Positions 5,285 to 5,520 of a DNA stretch of 5,520 bases are shown one piece after another. Position 1 is the first letter of the stretch. Every line of letters starts with the position of its first letter. Below the pieces are notes generated by a model. The model was given only the letters and a program-made list of their open reading frames with translations. It was not told the DNA's origin and made no database searches. A program made the translations under genes and the position numbers. The DNA is from an uncultured Syntrophobacteraceae bacterium (lineage in GTDB: Bacteria > Desulfobacterota > Syntrophobacteria > Syntrophobacterales > Syntrophobacteraceae), in the NCBI GenBank assembly GCA_937889795.1, contig CALBZH010000755.1:1-5520 (forward strand). The letters run 5' to 3'.

Positions 5285-5520
5285 CTTGACGTAGACGGTC
5301 TTGAGGGCGGTTCCGTTGCTGGAGCTGAGAGTAAAAGAAGGAGCAGCCGCAAAGACCTGACAGTCCGTCTAGGTTTTGTCCGCGAAAGTCGGCAATTCAC
5401 TGACCATATATTGCGTAGGCGTGTTGGTGGCCGTCATATTGAGGGTGACCTGGAGCAAGCCGGTGGTCGCGGCGCCGTTGTTGATCTTCAGGGTCACCGT
5501 GGGGAGAGCCAGGTTGATGG
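5245..5520 (-). repeat. Ig-like repeat unit 1 (92 codons, contains the amber codon)
   Basis: The unit runs from INLALPTVTLKINN to KTVYVKVRNEVGESKAASDT. It is three codons longer than unit 2, the extra residues falling just after the position of the amber codon (TDCQVFAAAP against QTFNAAP). Its first 76 bases are identical to those of unit 2 (5445-5520 and 5169-5244). Further units may lie to the right of the window. Confidence 0.85.
5369..5371 (-). other. In-frame amber codon at a conserved Trp position
   Basis: The minus strand reads ACC TAG ACG GAC in the frame of the flanking repeats (ADKT-stop-TDCQVF). Units 2 and 3 have Trp here (ENASWQ, TGASWQ). A single change of TGG to TAG explains the stop. 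Confidence 0.8.

Larger units (their letters stand above)
3330..5520 (-). pseudogene. Large modular surface protein gene, 3' part, interrupted by an amber codon and a 65-bp frameshifting insertion
   Basis: The gene enters from beyond 5520 and ends at TAG (3330-3332). Its 5' end, any signal peptide and its true length lie outside the window. Coding order is three Ig-like repeats of 92, 89 and 87 codons, one carboxypeptidase-regulatory-like domain, and eight HAF-like units. Such architectures are typical of secreted or outer-surface proteins of environmental bacteria; no enzymatic motif is visible. Two lesions interrupt it: TAG at 5369-5371 in the first repeat, and an insertion at about 4799-4887 in the third repeat. 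Removing exactly 65 bp at the second site rejoins the frame (PTEY followed by MASE, as the sister repeats have YMASE and YMVSE) and makes the unit 261 bp, in line with the others. The rest of the sequence keeps a protein-like pattern, so the damage is recent, or one or both lesions are sequencing or assembly errors. Suppression or reversible switching cannot be excluded. Confidence 0.7.

Noticed and set aside
5369..5371. Pyrrolysine codon
   Set aside because: The sister repeats carry Trp at this position and the protein is a structural repeat, not a methylamine methyltransferase; a TGG to TAG change is simpler.

Overview
The window is GC-rich (a row counted by hand in the phosphatase gene is 63% G+C) and carries four protein-coding loci plus one clear terminator. 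The gene mix suggests an anaerobic Desulfobacterota (deltaproteobacterial) type of genome: a SAM hydroxide adenosyltransferase, an EamA transporter, a divergent inositol-monophosphatase-family protein, and a modular surface protein with Ig-like repeats. That assignment is an inference from gene style, with no marker gene to prove it.

Layout: positions 1-146 hold nothing I can support. Two minus-strand genes follow, in transcription order an EamA/DMT transporter (1955 to 963) and, 15 bases later, a SAM hydroxide adenosyltransferase (947 to 147). They are probably one operon. An intergenic region of about 480 bp (1956-2438) separates them from a plus-strand gene (2439-3236) of inositol monophosphatase fold whose catalytic motifs depart from the family pattern. 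That gene ends in a strong 12-bp hairpin with a short T tract (3242-3280), which also lies just past the 3' end of the converging gene on the other strand.

From 3330 to the right edge, on the minus strand, lies the 3' part of a large, probably exported, modular protein gene. Reading towards the C-terminus, it has three tandem Ig-like repeats of about 90 residues, a carboxypeptidase-regulatory-like domain, and eight HAF-like units of about 43 residues that look like a closed beta-propeller. The gene is broken twice as given. An amber codon stands at 5369-5371 where the sister repeats have Trp. A 65-bp palindromic insertion (within 4781-4887) shifts the frame. Deleting exactly 65 bp restores one continuous frame and normal repeat spacing.

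I see no CRISPR array, transposase, tRNA or rRNA, and no convincing new multi-gene system. The most interesting items are the snap-back insertion, the amber codon at a conserved Trp, the split eight-unit propeller, the abrupt GC drop over the propeller, and the altered phosphatase active site.
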